Source: Methylopila capsulata (GTDB lineage Bacteria > Pseudomonadota > Alphaproteobacteria > Rhizobiales > Methylopilaceae). From it: 64,000 bases of DNA. The notes beneath the pieces were generated by a model, which was not told where the DNA came from, did not search any database, and worked only from the letters and a program-made list of their open reading frames with translations. The stretch's first letter is position 1. Every line of letters begins with the position of its first letter. The stretch is from positions 310,001 to 374,000 of the forward strand of contig NZ_JAFBCY010000001.1 of NCBI RefSeq assembly GCF_016907975.1, in the 5' to 3' direction. Positions 44,528-52,666 of this stretch are shown in pieces. Both the position numbers and the translations under genes were made by a program.

Positions 44528-44559
44528 TATCGCGAACTCAGCTTTAGCATTCGGCGATA
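44528..44559. promoter_or_regulatory. Candidate LysR operator between divergent genes
   Basis: TATCGC (44528-44533) and GCGATA (44554-44559) form an inverted repeat 12 bases before the LysR start, inside the 145-base divergent region. A CGCGATA occurs again at about 45530 upstream of the acyl-CoA dehydrogenase gene. LysR proteins usually bind interrupted dyads in this position. The spacing is longer than the standard T-N11-A box, so the call is tentative. Confidence 0.35.
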
Positions 44560-44570
44560 GGTCCCGCGGC

Positions 44571-45509
44571 ATGGACGTCCACCAGCTCAAGACGTTGATC
44601 CACGTGGCCGAGCTCGGCAGCCTGAGCAAGGCGGCAGACCGGCTGCGCATCGCCCAACCCGCGCTCAGCCGCCAGATCCGCATGCTTGAGCAGGAGATCG
44701 GCCAGCCTCTGTTCGAACGCCACGGCCGCGGCATGCAGATCACCGACGTCGGGCGCGACGTGCTGGCCCACGCCACCCGCATCATGGCCGAGCTCGACGC
44801 CATCCGCGCCACGACCTCGGGAGGCGGCTCGTCCTACCGCGGCGCGGTCACCATCGGCATGACGTCCACGGTCGCCGAGATCGCGACGGTTCCGCTCGCG
44901 ACCCGTGTGAAGCGCGAGCATCCCCAGCTCGCCATCCGGTTCGCGTCGGCCTTCTCCGGCCACGTGCTGGATTGGCTCCAACGAGGCGAGGTCGACATCG
45001 GCATCTCCTACGACCCGCAGCCGATGCGCTCGCTGCGCATCCGCCCGGTGATGACCGAAAGCCTCCTCCTGGTCGGCGCGGGCGCGGAAGGGCTGGAGCG
45101 GAGCGAGGCGGTCGCCTTCGCGAGCCTGGCCGGGCGTGACCTGGTGCTGCCGAGTCCACGCCACGGCCTGCGGGCGATCGTCGAAGACTGCGCCCGCAAG
45201 GCCGGGATCACGCTCGCGGCCAGCGTCGAGGCGGATTCCTTCGGCGGCATGATCGCGCTGGTGCGCGGCGGGTTCGGGCCGACCATCCTGCCGCTCGCGC
45301 CGATCTACGCGCAGGTCGAGCGTGGCGAGCTTTCCGCCGCTCCGCTGGTGGATCCCGCCCCCACCCGGCGCGTCGTGCTGGCGTTTCCCGCGGACCGTCC
45401 CGTCAGCCCCGCCGCCCGCTTCGTCGGCGACGCCTTCATGGAGATCGCGGCCGACCTCGTCGGGCGCGGCGTCTGGCTCGGCCACAAGCTTGCGCCGGAC
45501 CGGGCGTGA
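44571..45509 (+). CDS. LysR family transcriptional regulator
   Basis: 312 residues. The N-terminal helix-turn-helix is typical: MDVHQLKTLIHVAELGSLSKAADRLRIAQPALSRQIRMLEQEIGQPLFER. The periplasmic-binding-like effector domain follows from about residue 90. It sits between the Bug/MaoC genes on one side and the acyl-CoA dehydrogenase/CaiB genes on the other, so it most likely activates one or both in response to the pathway's substrate. Confidence 0.95.
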   Translation: MDVHQLKTLIHVAELGSLSKAADRLRIAQPALSRQIRMLEQEIGQPLFERHGRGMQITDVGRDVLAHATRIMAELDAIRATTSGGGSSYRGAVTIGMTSTVAEIATVPLATRVKREHPQLAIRFASAFSGHVLDWLQRGEVDIGISYDPQPMRSLRIRPVMTESLLLVGAGAEGLERSEAVAFASLAGRDLVLPSPRHGLRAIVEDCARKAGITLAASVEADSFGGMIALVRGGFGPTILPLAPIYAQVERGELSAAPLVDPAPTRRVVLAFPADRPVSPAARFVGDAFMEIAADLVGRGVWLGHKLAPDRA

Positions 45510-45611
45510 CGCGAGCTAGATCAGAACGCGATACCTCAAAGCCACGATTGCTATTTGTGGGCATGGCTCGACGCCGCTAACGCTTCCCGTCACCAGGGAG
45601 CACGACACGCC

Positions 45612-46775
45612 ATGACGACAGCCGCGCGCGAAACCTATGCGGAAATCCGTGACAGCGTCGCCAAGCTCTGCGCGCAGTTTCCGGGCGAGTACTGGCGCGG
45701 GCTCGATCGCGAGATGGCCTACCCCTCCGCCTTCGTCGAGGCGCTGACCGAGGCCGGCTATCTCTCCGTGCTCATCCCCGAGGCGTATGGCGGCGTCGGG
45801 TTGCCGCTCTCGGCCGCGGCAGCGGTGCTGGAGGAAATCCAGCTGCAGGGCTGCAACGGCGCGGCCTGCCACGCCCAGATGTACATCATGGGCGCGCTGC
45901 TCCGGCACGGGAGCGACGCGCAGAAGGCGAGGTACCTGCCCGGCATCGCCTCCGGCGCGCTTCGCCTGCAGGCGTTCGGCGTGACGGAGCCGACCAGCGG
46001 CACCGACACCTCCTCGATCAAGACCTTCGCCCGCCGCGACGGCGAGCACTACGTCGTCAACGGCCAGAAGATCTGGACCAGCCGCGCCGAGCACTCCGAC
46101 CTGATGCTGCTGCTCGCCCGCACCACGCCGAAGGAGCAGGCGGCGAAGCGCACGGACGGGCTGTCGGTGTTCGTGGTGGACATGGCGGCGGCGAAGCAGG
46201 CCGGCATGTCCATCCGGCCGATCCGCACGATGATGAACCACGCCACCACCGAGGTGTTCTTCGACGACGTCCGCGTGCCGGCCGAAAACCTCGTCGGCGA
46301 GGAGGGCAAGGGCTTCCGCTACATCCTCTCCGGCATGAACGCCGAGCGCATCCTGATCGCCTCCGAGTGCGTCGGCGACGCCAAGTGGTTCATCGCCAAG
46401 GCGACGGCCTACGCCCGCGAGCGCAGCGTGTTCGGGCGGCCGATCGGCCAGAACCAGGGCGTCCAGTTTCCGATCGCCAAGGCCTACGCCGCGATGCGGG
46501 CGGCCGAGTTGATGGTGCGCGAAGCCGCCGAGAAGTTCGAGGCCGGCCTCGACTGCGGGCCTGAGGCGAACATGGCGAAGATGCTGGCCGCCGACGCCTC
46601 ATGGGAGGCCGCCAACGCCTGCGTCCAGACCCATGGCGGCTTCGCCTTTGCCGAGGAGTACGACGTGGAGCGCAAGTTCCGGGAGACGCGCCTCTACCAA
46701 GTGGCGCCTATCTCGACGAACCTCGTGCTGTCTTACATCGCCGAGCACGTCCTTGGCCTGCCCCGCTCGTACTGA
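45612..46775 (+). CDS. Acyl-CoA dehydrogenase
   Basis: 387 residues from ATG 45612, with GGGAG about 11 bases before; the frame is open from 45555. The FAD-dependent dehydrogenase fold is shown by AFGVTEPTSGTDTSSIKTFARRDGEHYVVNGQKIWTS, YARERSVFGRPIGQNQGVQFPIAKAYA and QTHGGFAFAEEYDVERKFRETRLYQVAPIS. The usual catalytic-base region near the C-terminus reads HGGFAFAEEYDVE. The acyl-CoA substrate is not evident. It is followed ten bases later by the CoA-transferase gene. Confidence 0.93.
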   Translation: MTTAARETYAEIRDSVAKLCAQFPGEYWRGLDREMAYPSAFVEALTEAGYLSVLIPEAYGGVGLPLSAAAAVLEEIQLQGCNGAACHAQMYIMGALLRHGSDAQKARYLPGIASGALRLQAFGVTEPTSGTDTSSIKTFARRDGEHYVVNGQKIWTSRAEHSDLMLLLARTTPKEQAAKRTDGLSVFVVDMAAAKQAGMSIRPIRTMMNHATTEVFFDDVRVPAENLVGEEGKGFRYILSGMNAERILIASECVGDAKWFIAKATAYARERSVFGRPIGQNQGVQFPIAKAYAAMRAAELMVREAAEKFEAGLDCGPEANMAKMLAADASWEAANACVQTHGGFAFAEEYDVERKFRETRLYQVAPISTNLVLSYIAEHVLGLPRSY

Positions 46776-46785
46776 AGGATTCCCT

Positions 46786-47922
46786 ATGACCCGTCCGCTC
46801 GAAGGCCTCCTCGTCGTCAGCCTGGAGCAGGCGGTCGCCGCCCCGACATGCACGATGCGGCTCGCCGACGCCGGCGCCCGGGTGATCAAGCTCGAGCGGA
46901 TCGAGGGCGACACCGCGCGGCACTACGACCGCAGCGTGAAGGGGATCAGCGCCTATTTCGCCTGGCTCAACCGCGGCAAGGAGAGCGCCGCGCTCGACCT
47001 GAAGTCCGAGGAGGACCTCGCGCTGGCCCATGCGCTGGTCGCGAAGGCCGACGTGTTCGTGCAGAATCTCGCGCCGGGGGCCAGCGTGCGGCTCGGCCTC
47101 GGCGCCAGGGACCTCGTGGCGCGCCATCCCCGGCTGATCGCGCTCGACATCGTCGGTTACCGCCAGTCGACGCCCGCGCGGGGCCTTCGCGCCTACGACA
47201 TGCTGGTGCAGGCCGAGAGCGGCATCTGCAGCGTGACGGGGACGCCCGACGAGGCGGTCAAGGTCGGCGTCTCGATCGCCGACATCGGCACTGGCATGAA
47301 CGCGCACGCCGCCGTCCTGCAGGCGCTCTACGAGCGCGAGCGCACCGGTCGCGGCAAGGCGATCGAGATCGCGATGTTCGACTCCATGGCCGAGTGGATG
47401 GCGGTGCCGTTCCTGCACTACGAGCACCAGGGCCGCATCACGCCCCGCACGGGCCTCAGCCACGCGTCGATCTTCCCCTATCACGTCGCCGACTGCGTCG
47501 ACGGCGGCGTCGTGATCGTGGTGCAGAGCCCGGCGGAATGGGTGCGATTCTGCGAAGGCGCGCTGGGCCGCCCCGACCTCGTGGCCGATCCGCGTTTCGC
47601 CGACAATCCTCTCAGGGTCGAGAACCGCGAGGCGCTCGCGGCCATCATCCAGGAGACCTTCGGCCCCGCCACCCGCGCCGCGATGATCGAGCGGCTCGAG
47701 GCGCACCAGCTCGCCTGGGCCAAGGTCTCCGACGTGCGGGACATGGCTTCCCATCCCGCCCTCACCCGGATGACGGCGACCTTGGCATCCGGCGAGACCT
47801 TCGACCTGCCGACCTCGCCGCTCACCGCCGCCACCACCTGCGCCCGCCCGCCGGAGCTTGGCGAGCACACCGCGGCCATCCGCGCGGAAGTCGCGGCGGC
47901 GCTTGCGCCGGCGGAAGTCTGA
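46786..47922 (+). CDS. CaiB/BaiF family CoA-transferase
   Basis: 378 residues from ATG 46786. Family III CoA-transferase features are VVSLEQAVAAPTCTMRLADAGARVIKLERIEGDTARHYD, FAWLNRGKESAALDLKSEEDLALAHALVAKADVFVQNLAPG, and the KGKAIEIAMFDSMAEWM-type segment. The Asp in the ALDLKSEED region and Asp near YDMLVQAESG are candidates for the catalytic residue. It would activate the transported acid to its CoA ester. It probably forms an operon with the dehydrogenase and the following methyltransferase. Confidence 0.93.
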   Translation: MTRPLEGLLVVSLEQAVAAPTCTMRLADAGARVIKLERIEGDTARHYDRSVKGISAYFAWLNRGKESAALDLKSEEDLALAHALVAKADVFVQNLAPGASVRLGLGARDLVARHPRLIALDIVGYRQSTPARGLRAYDMLVQAESGICSVTGTPDEAVKVGVSIADIGTGMNAHAAVLQALYERERTGRGKAIEIAMFDSMAEWMAVPFLHYEHQGRITPRTGLSHASIFPYHVADCVDGGVVIVVQSPAEWVRFCEGALGRPDLVADPRFADNPLRVENREALAAIIQETFGPATRAAMIERLEAHQLAWAKVSDVRDMASHPALTRMTATLASGETFDLPTSPLTAATTCARPPELGEHTAAIRAEVAAALAPAEV

Positions 47923-47925
47923 CCC

Positions 47926-48615
47926 GTGGCGCGCCGCGCGGCTGACACGGTGACGGAAATCTTCGCCGCGCTGGGCCCCGTCGAGGGCCGAGCGATCCTC
48001 GACGTCGGCTGCGGGCACGGCCGGCTGTCGGCGGCGCTCGCGCGACAGGGCGCGCGCATGACGGCCGTCGATCCCGACGGCGCCGCAGTCGCCGCCGCGC
48101 GCCGGGCCGCGCCGGACCTCCGCGTCGAGCAGGCGGGCGCCGAGGCCCTGCCCTTCGCCGACGCCAGCTTCGATGGCGTGGTGATGCTGAACAGCCTGCA
48201 CCACGTGCCGCGCGGGAGCCTCGCCGCCGCCCTCGCCGAGATCGCCCGCGTCGCCGCGCCAGACGCGCCGATCGTGATCGTGGAGCCGCTCGCCGAAGGC
48301 ACGTTCTTCGACGCCATGCGGCCGCTGGAGGACGAGACCGCGATCCGCGCCGCCGCGCAGGCGGCGCTGGACGAAGCCTGCGCCGGCGGCGGGCCGTTGG
48401 TCTTGGGATCCGTCGAGGAGTTCGAGCGCGTGGAGCCGTTTCGCGACGTCGAGCAGTTCCTGGAGCGTCTGGTCGCGGTCGATTCGGCGCGCCGAAGCGC
48501 CCTTCCCGCCGCCCGCGGCGAGGTCGAGCGGCTGTTCGCTGAACTCTCGGAGCCCACGCCTCTCGGCTCCACCCTGCGCCAGCCGCTGCGGATGCATCGC
48601 CTGCGGAGGCGGTGA
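47926..48615 (+). CDS. Class I SAM-dependent methyltransferase
   Basis: 229 residues from GTG 47926, three bases after the CoA-transferase stop. The SAM-binding motif ILDVGCGHGRLSAALARQGARMTAVDPDG (about residues 25-53) and GVVMLNSLHHVPRG are of the Methyltransf_11/UbiE type. The C-terminal half is predicted helical and not recognised. Its position suggests co-transcription with the CoA-transferase, but a methylation step in the pathway is not obvious. Confidence 0.9.
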   Translation: MARRAADTVTEIFAALGPVEGRAILDVGCGHGRLSAALARQGARMTAVDPDGAAVAAARRAAPDLRVEQAGAEALPFADASFDGVVMLNSLHHVPRGSLAAALAEIARVAAPDAPIVIVEPLAEGTFFDAMRPLEDETAIRAAAQAALDEACAGGGPLVLGSVEEFERVEPFRDVEQFLERLVAVDSARRSALPAARGEVERLFAELSEPTPLGSTLRQPLRMHRLRRR

Positions 48616-48666
48616 GGTCCTCAAGGGTCCAACGATCCATAACGGCGTCACGGACGGTTGCGACAG

Positions 48667-48740
48667 ACCTCCGAAGCCCCGATGACTTGGGCTGATCAGT
48701 TGCGGCGAACGACTCGCCGCGACGCTACGGCTTCGGAGGT
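48667..48740 (+). promoter_or_regulatory. Structured leader of glyA: RBS-sequestering inverted repeat (candidate riboswitch)
   Basis: ACCTCCGAAGCC (48667-48678) is exactly complementary to GGCTTCGGAGGT (48729-48740), 12 pairs. The 3' arm contains GGAGGT, the ribosome binding site of glyA nine bases before its ATG. Between the arms, GTTGCGGCGA (48699-48708) pairs with TCGCCGCGAC (48714-48723), ten pairs with one G-T, around ACGAC. An alternative helix AGCCC (48675-48679) with GGGCT (48689-48693) competes with the inner end of the first. This is a junction-type RNA able to hide or expose the ribosome binding site. I do not match it to a known riboswitch class. Confidence 0.65.
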
Positions 48741-48749
48741 TCGATCGTC

Positions 48750-50012
48750 ATGTCCGTGCTTCACGACGGCTATTTCACCGAAGGGCTCGACGCCGATCCC
48801 GAGCTTGCCGCGGCGCTGCGCGGCGAGCTCGAACGCCAGCAGGACGGCATCGAGCTGATCGCCTCCGAGAACCTCGTGTCCCGGCTGGTGCTGGAGGCGC
48901 AGGGTTCGGTCATGACCAACAAGACCGTCGAGGGCTTCGCCTACGCCCGCTACTACGGCGGCGCGGAGTTCGCGGACGCCGTCGAGGCGCTGGCGCTGGA
49001 CCGGGTGAAGCGCCTGTTCGGCTGCCGCTACGCCAACGTGCAGGCGCATTCCGGCTCCAACGCCAACAACGGCGTGTTTCTCGGCCTCCTCGCGATCGGC
49101 GACGTCGTCCTGTCGATGAAGACCTCCGCCGGCGGCCACATCAGCCACGGCCATCCCGCGACGCTGACGGGGCGCGATTACCGCATCGTCCATTACGGCG
49201 TGAGCCGCGAGACCGAGCGGGTGGATCTGGCCGAGGTCCGCGCGCTCGCGCTTGAGCATCGGCCGAAAATCATCGTCGCCGGCGGTTCCGCCTACGCCTG
49301 GACGCTGGACTTCGCCGGCTTCCGCGCGATCGCCGACGAGGTCGGGGCCTGGCTCATGGTCGACATGGCCCATTTCGCGGGGCTGGTCGCGGCGGGCGTC
49401 TACCCCGACCCGTTCCCGCACGCCCATGTGGTCACATCGACCACCAACAAGTCGCTGCGCGGGGCCCGTGGGGCGATGGCGCTCTGGAACGACGAGACGC
49501 TGTCGGACCGCATCAACTACGGCATCTTCCCCGGCGTGCAGGGCTCGGTGATGCTCCACGTCGTCGCCGGCAAAGCCGCCTGTTTCGGCGAGGCGCTGCG
49601 TCCCGAGTTCAAGGCCTACAACGTGGCGGCCGTTGCCAACGCCCGCGCGCTGGCCGACACGCTGGCCGCAGCCGGCGTGCGCCTCGTCGGCGGCGGGACC
49701 GACACCAGCATGGTCTTGGTCGATCTCGTGAACCAAGGCATCGACGGCGACGTGGCCGCAAAGGCGCTGGAGAGCGCCGGCCTCGCCGCCAACAAGAACC
49801 TGATCCCGTTCGATCCGCGGCCGGCCGAGGCGCCGTCGGGCCTTCGGCTGTCGAGCAACGCAGGAACGACGCGCGGCTTCGGCGTCGACGAGTTCCGCCG
49901 CATCGGCGACTGGATCGCCGCCGCCGTCACCGCCCCATCCGACGCAGCGGCGCTCGCCGCGATCCGGGACGAGGTGCGCACGCTCTGCCGCGCCTTCCCG
50001 ATCTACGGCTGA
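48750..50012 (+). CDS. glyA: Serine hydroxymethyltransferase
   Basis: 420 residues. It interconverts serine and glycine with methylene-tetrahydrofolate; in serine-cycle methylotrophs this is the entry of C1 units into assimilation. The PLP lysine is in VTSTTNKSLRGARG (near residue 232). Also typical are LIASENLVSRLVLEAQGS, YYGGAEFADAVE and FPGVQGSVMLHVVAGKA. The start is ATG 48750 with GGAGGT within an RNA stem. No other serine-cycle gene is in the window, so a housekeeping role is not excluded. Confidence 0.96.
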   Translation: MSVLHDGYFTEGLDADPELAAALRGELERQQDGIELIASENLVSRLVLEAQGSVMTNKTVEGFAYARYYGGAEFADAVEALALDRVKRLFGCRYANVQAHSGSNANNGVFLGLLAIGDVVLSMKTSAGGHISHGHPATLTGRDYRIVHYGVSRETERVDLAEVRALALEHRPKIIVAGGSAYAWTLDFAGFRAIADEVGAWLMVDMAHFAGLVAAGVYPDPFPHAHVVTSTTNKSLRGARGAMALWNDETLSDRINYGIFPGVQGSVMLHVVAGKAACFGEALRPEFKAYNVAAVANARALADTLAAAGVRLVGGGTDTSMVLVDLVNQGIDGDVAAKALESAGLAANKNLIPFDPRPAEAPSGLRLSSNAGTTRGFGVDEFRRIGDWIAAAVTAPSDAAALAAIRDEVRTLCRAFPIYG

Positions 50013-50021
50013 GCGCCGCCC

Positions 50022-50723
50022 TCAGCGCGTCCGGGGCGAGACCGCGTAGCGCAGCCAGACCACGCCGTTGCGCGCCTCGAAGCTGGTCAGTTCGAGCGAG
50101 AGGCTGTTGGCGAGCCCTTCCTCGCCCGCCTCGAAGATCGCCCGCTCGCCGGTGACGCCATTGATCGAGGGCCACACCAGCACGACCACCTCGTCGACGA
50201 CGCCGGCCTTGAGGAAGGCGCCGTTCATCCCCCCGCCGCCCTCCAGCAGCAAACGCTTCACGCCGAACGCGCGGGCCAGCACGTCGAGCGCGGCGGCGGG
50301 ATCGATCTCAGGGCCGTCCGAGACGACGTAGGACACGCCGTCCGCCGAGAGCTCCGCGAGATGGGCGTCGTCGACGTCGCGGGCGAGCAGCACGACCACA
50401 TGGTCGCCGCCGAGGTCGCCGGTCGCGAAGTGCACCTTGCCGGCGGGATCGAGGATGATCCCGTAGGCCCCGGCGTCACGGCGGGCGACGTGCACCGGGC
50501 GCGCGGGCCGTCCCGGCTTCGCCGGCGGGTGCGGTAAGGCCTTCGACATCTCTTGCGCGGTGACGCGGCCGATGATCCATCCGTCGCCGCCAAGTTCGTC
50601 GTGCGCCGCCTCGAAGGCGCGGCCGCGCGCCTTGATCTCCGCCTCGGCGCCCTCGCCGGAGCGCCCGGAGCCGAGCCGTCCGTCGAGCGAGGTGAGCATC
50701 AGGCAGGTGACGTGCGGCTTCAT
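50022..50723 (-). CDS. RibD C-terminal domain / dihydrofolate-reductase-fold protein
   Basis: 233 residues from ATG 50723; the upstream open frame is Arg-rich. The RibD_C reductase fold is shown by MKPHVTCLMLTSLDGRLGSG, the loop ELGGDGWIIGRVTAQEMSKAL, and LLLEGGGGMNGAFLKAGVVDEVVVLVWPSINGV. Relatives reduce pyrimidinone intermediates of riboflavin synthesis, or pterins (archaeal and methylotroph dihydromethanopterin-reductase candidates). The specific substrate here is unknown. It ends nine bases from glyA, convergent. Confidence 0.88.
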   Translation of the reverse strand: MKPHVTCLMLTSLDGRLGSGRSGEGAEAEIKARGRAFEAAHDELGGDGWIIGRVTAQEMSKALPHPPAKPGRPARPVHVARRDAGAYGIILDPAGKVHFATGDLGGDHVVVLLARDVDDAHLAELSADGVSYVVSDGPEIDPAAALDVLARAFGVKRLLLEGGGGMNGAFLKAGVVDEVVVLVWPSINGVTGERAIFEAGEEGLANSLSLELTSFEARNGVVWLRYAVSPRTR

Positions 50724-50841
50724 CGATCGCTCCGGTCGGGATCGTGGACGGACGGGTCGAGCTAGCGCGCGTCGGCCGAAAGGCCAGCGCCCCAAGCGGG
50801 GCCATGCGGCGCGGGTCATCCCGCTCACTTGCCGCCAATGT

Positions 50842-50856
50842 CTATTTATTCCATAG
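50842..50856. promoter_or_regulatory. Candidate Rrf2 operator/promoter
   Basis: An AT-rich patch in the 187-base divergent gap holds CTATTTATTCCATAG, with ends CTAT/ATAG in inverted orientation. A TTGCCG (50829-50834) lies 17 bases before CATAGA (50852-50857) as a weak promoter pair. Rrf2 regulators commonly repress their own promoter through such dyads. Tentative. Confidence 0.3.
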
Positions 50857-50910
50857 AGTGATTATGTCCGATGCGTCCTGTGCCCTGCCCGACCGTGTGA
50901 GCGCGCTCCC

Positions 50911-51360
50911 ATGCTGACCAAGAAGGCCAAGTATGGTCTCAAGGCGATGGTGGACTTGGCGGGCCTGCCGCCGGGACGCTCGACCTTCGTCGCGGAGATC
51001 GCCGAACGGAACGGCATTCCCAAGAAGTTTCTCGACGCCATTCTCGGCGAGTTGCGCAACGCCGGGCTGCTCAGCAGCAAGAAGGGGAAATCCGGCGGCT
51101 ACATGCTTGCGCAGCATGCAGAGGGCATCACCGTCGGCGAGATCCTCCGCGTGCTCGACGGGCCGCTCGCGCCGCTGCCCTGCGCCAGCCGCTCCGCCTT
51201 TTCGCCATGCCAGGACTGCGAAGACATCGGACGCTGCGAGGTGAGGATGATGATGCTCGAGGTGCGCGAGGCGATCGCCGGCGTGCTCGACCATCGCAGC
51301 CTCGCCGAGATGCGTGACCTCGGCGGCGACGGCATGACGAGCTTCGTCTACCAGATCTGA
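50911..51360 (+). CDS. Rrf2 family transcriptional regulator
   Basis: 149 residues. The winged helix is MLTKKAKYGLKAMVDLAGLPPGRSTFVAEIAERNGIPKKFLDAILGELRNAGLLSSKKGKSGGYML. A cysteine set at CASRSAFSPCQDCEDIGRC (four Cys) is suited to an iron-sulfur cluster or thiol switch, though the spacing differs from IscR. It precedes cobF by 98 bases and diverges from the RibD-like gene. Targets may include sulfur assimilation (cysD-cysNC lies 2-5 kb downstream), but this is inference. Confidence 0.92.
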   Translation: MLTKKAKYGLKAMVDLAGLPPGRSTFVAEIAERNGIPKKFLDAILGELRNAGLLSSKKGKSGGYMLAQHAEGITVGEILRVLDGPLAPLPCASRSAFSPCQDCEDIGRCEVRMMMLEVREAIAGVLDHRSLAEMRDLGGDGMTSFVYQI

Positions 51361-51458
51361 CCTGAGCGGGGTCAGCGCCCGCCGATCGGCGAGACGTCGC
51401 GTTCTCCCGAGCCTCCAGGGCTGCTAAGAGGCGGCGTCGACGAGGACTGGAGGACGCC

Positions 51459-52226
51459 GTGGCGAAGACGATCAAGATCATCGGAATCGGCGCGGGCGAC
51501 CCCGACCATCTCACCCTGCAGGCGGTGAAGGCGCTGAACCAGGTCGACGCGGTCTTCCTGATGGATAAGGGTCCGGCCAAGGACAAGCTCATCGCGCTGC
51601 GCAGGGAAATCTGCCGGCGCCACCTCACCGAGCGGCCCTACCGCTTCGTCGAGGCCGCTAGTCCCGAGCGCGACCGCGATGGCGATTACGCCGGGCAGGT
51701 GCAGGACCTCAACGCCCGCAAACAGGACGTGTTCGAGCGACTGATCGGCGAACTCGCGGACGGCGAATGCGGCGGCTTCCTCGTGTGGGGCGATCCCTCG
51801 CTCTACGACAGCACGATCCGGATCGTCGGCGCGATCGCCGACAGCGGGCGACACGACATCACGTGGGAGGTCATCCCCGGGATCAGCAGCATCCAGGCGC
51901 TGGTGGCGAAGCACCGCACCACGCTGAACCGGATCGGCTCGCCCGTGGAGATCACCACGGGCCGCCGGCTCGCCGCGGGACTGTCCGCCGACGTCGACAG
52001 CGTGGTGGTGATGCTCGACGCCGAGAACGCCTACGAGGCGCTCGCCGAAAGCGACGCCTTCGAGATTTTCTGGGGCGCCTATGTCGGCACGCCGGACGAG
52101 ATTCTGATCTCCGGCCGGTTGAAGGACGTCGCGGGGGAGATCGTGCGTCGCCGCGCCGAGGCGCGCGAGGCCAACGGCTGGATCATGGATTCCTATCTTC
52201 TGCGCCGGGACGAACCAAAAAGCTGA
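51459..52226 (+). CDS. cobF: Precorrin-6A synthase (deacetylating) CobF
   Basis: 255 residues from GTG 51459, preceded by GGAGG. The SAM-dependent tetrapyrrole methylase fold is shown by IKIIGIGAGDPDHLTLQAVKALNQVDAVFLMDKG, GFLVWGDPSLYDSTIRI and VIPGISSIQALVAKH. CobF methylates C-1 and removes acetate in aerobic cobalamin synthesis. It stands alone; the rest of the cob genes are not in the window. No cobalamin riboswitch is seen upstream. Confidence 0.93.
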   Translation: MAKTIKIIGIGAGDPDHLTLQAVKALNQVDAVFLMDKGPAKDKLIALRREICRRHLTERPYRFVEAASPERDRDGDYAGQVQDLNARKQDVFERLIGELADGECGGFLVWGDPSLYDSTIRIVGAIADSGRHDITWEVIPGISSIQALVAKHRTTLNRIGSPVEITTGRRLAAGLSADVDSVVVMLDAENAYEALAESDAFEIFWGAYVGTPDEILISGRLKDVAGEIVRRRAEAREANGWIMDSYLLRRDEPKS

Positions 52227-52270
52227 ACTGGCCCCCTGAAACCCCCACGCGTTTGCGGCGTTCAGCATCA

Positions 52271-52585
52271 ATGACCCATCGCGTACCCCATCGCCTCTCC
52301 CGAGCCGTCGTCCTGCTGACGGTCCTGGGCGCCGCGCTGCCCGCAGCGGCGCAGAGCCGCCCCTATGCGCCCTCGCTGTCCTGCGCGCGCCTGCAGGCGC
52401 TGCTCGAGCGTTCGGGCGCCGCGGTCCTCAGCACGGGGCCGCGCACCTACGACCGCTTCGTTCGCGACGGCCGTTTCTGCCAGTCGACTGAAGTCACGGA
52501 AGCCGCCTGGGTCCGCGCGTCCGACGATCCCGACTGCTTCATCGGCTACACCTGCAAGGAAGCCGACAGGGACGACCAATGGTGA
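52271..52585 (+). CDS. Small secreted cysteine-containing hypothetical protein
   Basis: 104 residues from ATG 52271. A signal peptide (HRLSRAVVLLTVLGAALPAAA) precedes a mature chain with four cysteines (SLSCARLQALLERSGAAVL, GRFCQSTEVTEAAW, DDPDCFIGYTCKE), likely two disulfides. Similar small proteins with TGPRTYDRFV and CFIGYTCK occur in Hyphomicrobiales, but I know no function. It follows cobF by 44 bases. Confidence 0.75.
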   Translation: MTHRVPHRLSRAVVLLTVLGAALPAAAQSRPYAPSLSCARLQALLERSGAAVLSTGPRTYDRFVRDGRFCQSTEVTEAAWVRASDDPDCFIGYTCKEADRDDQW

Positions 52586-52666
52586 TGTTGCGCGCCTGAT
52601 CTTCGCTTGAAACCTTAACGCTCGACACGCGTTGTTATAGCAACGGAGAGAAATAAGGGCGGGCAG

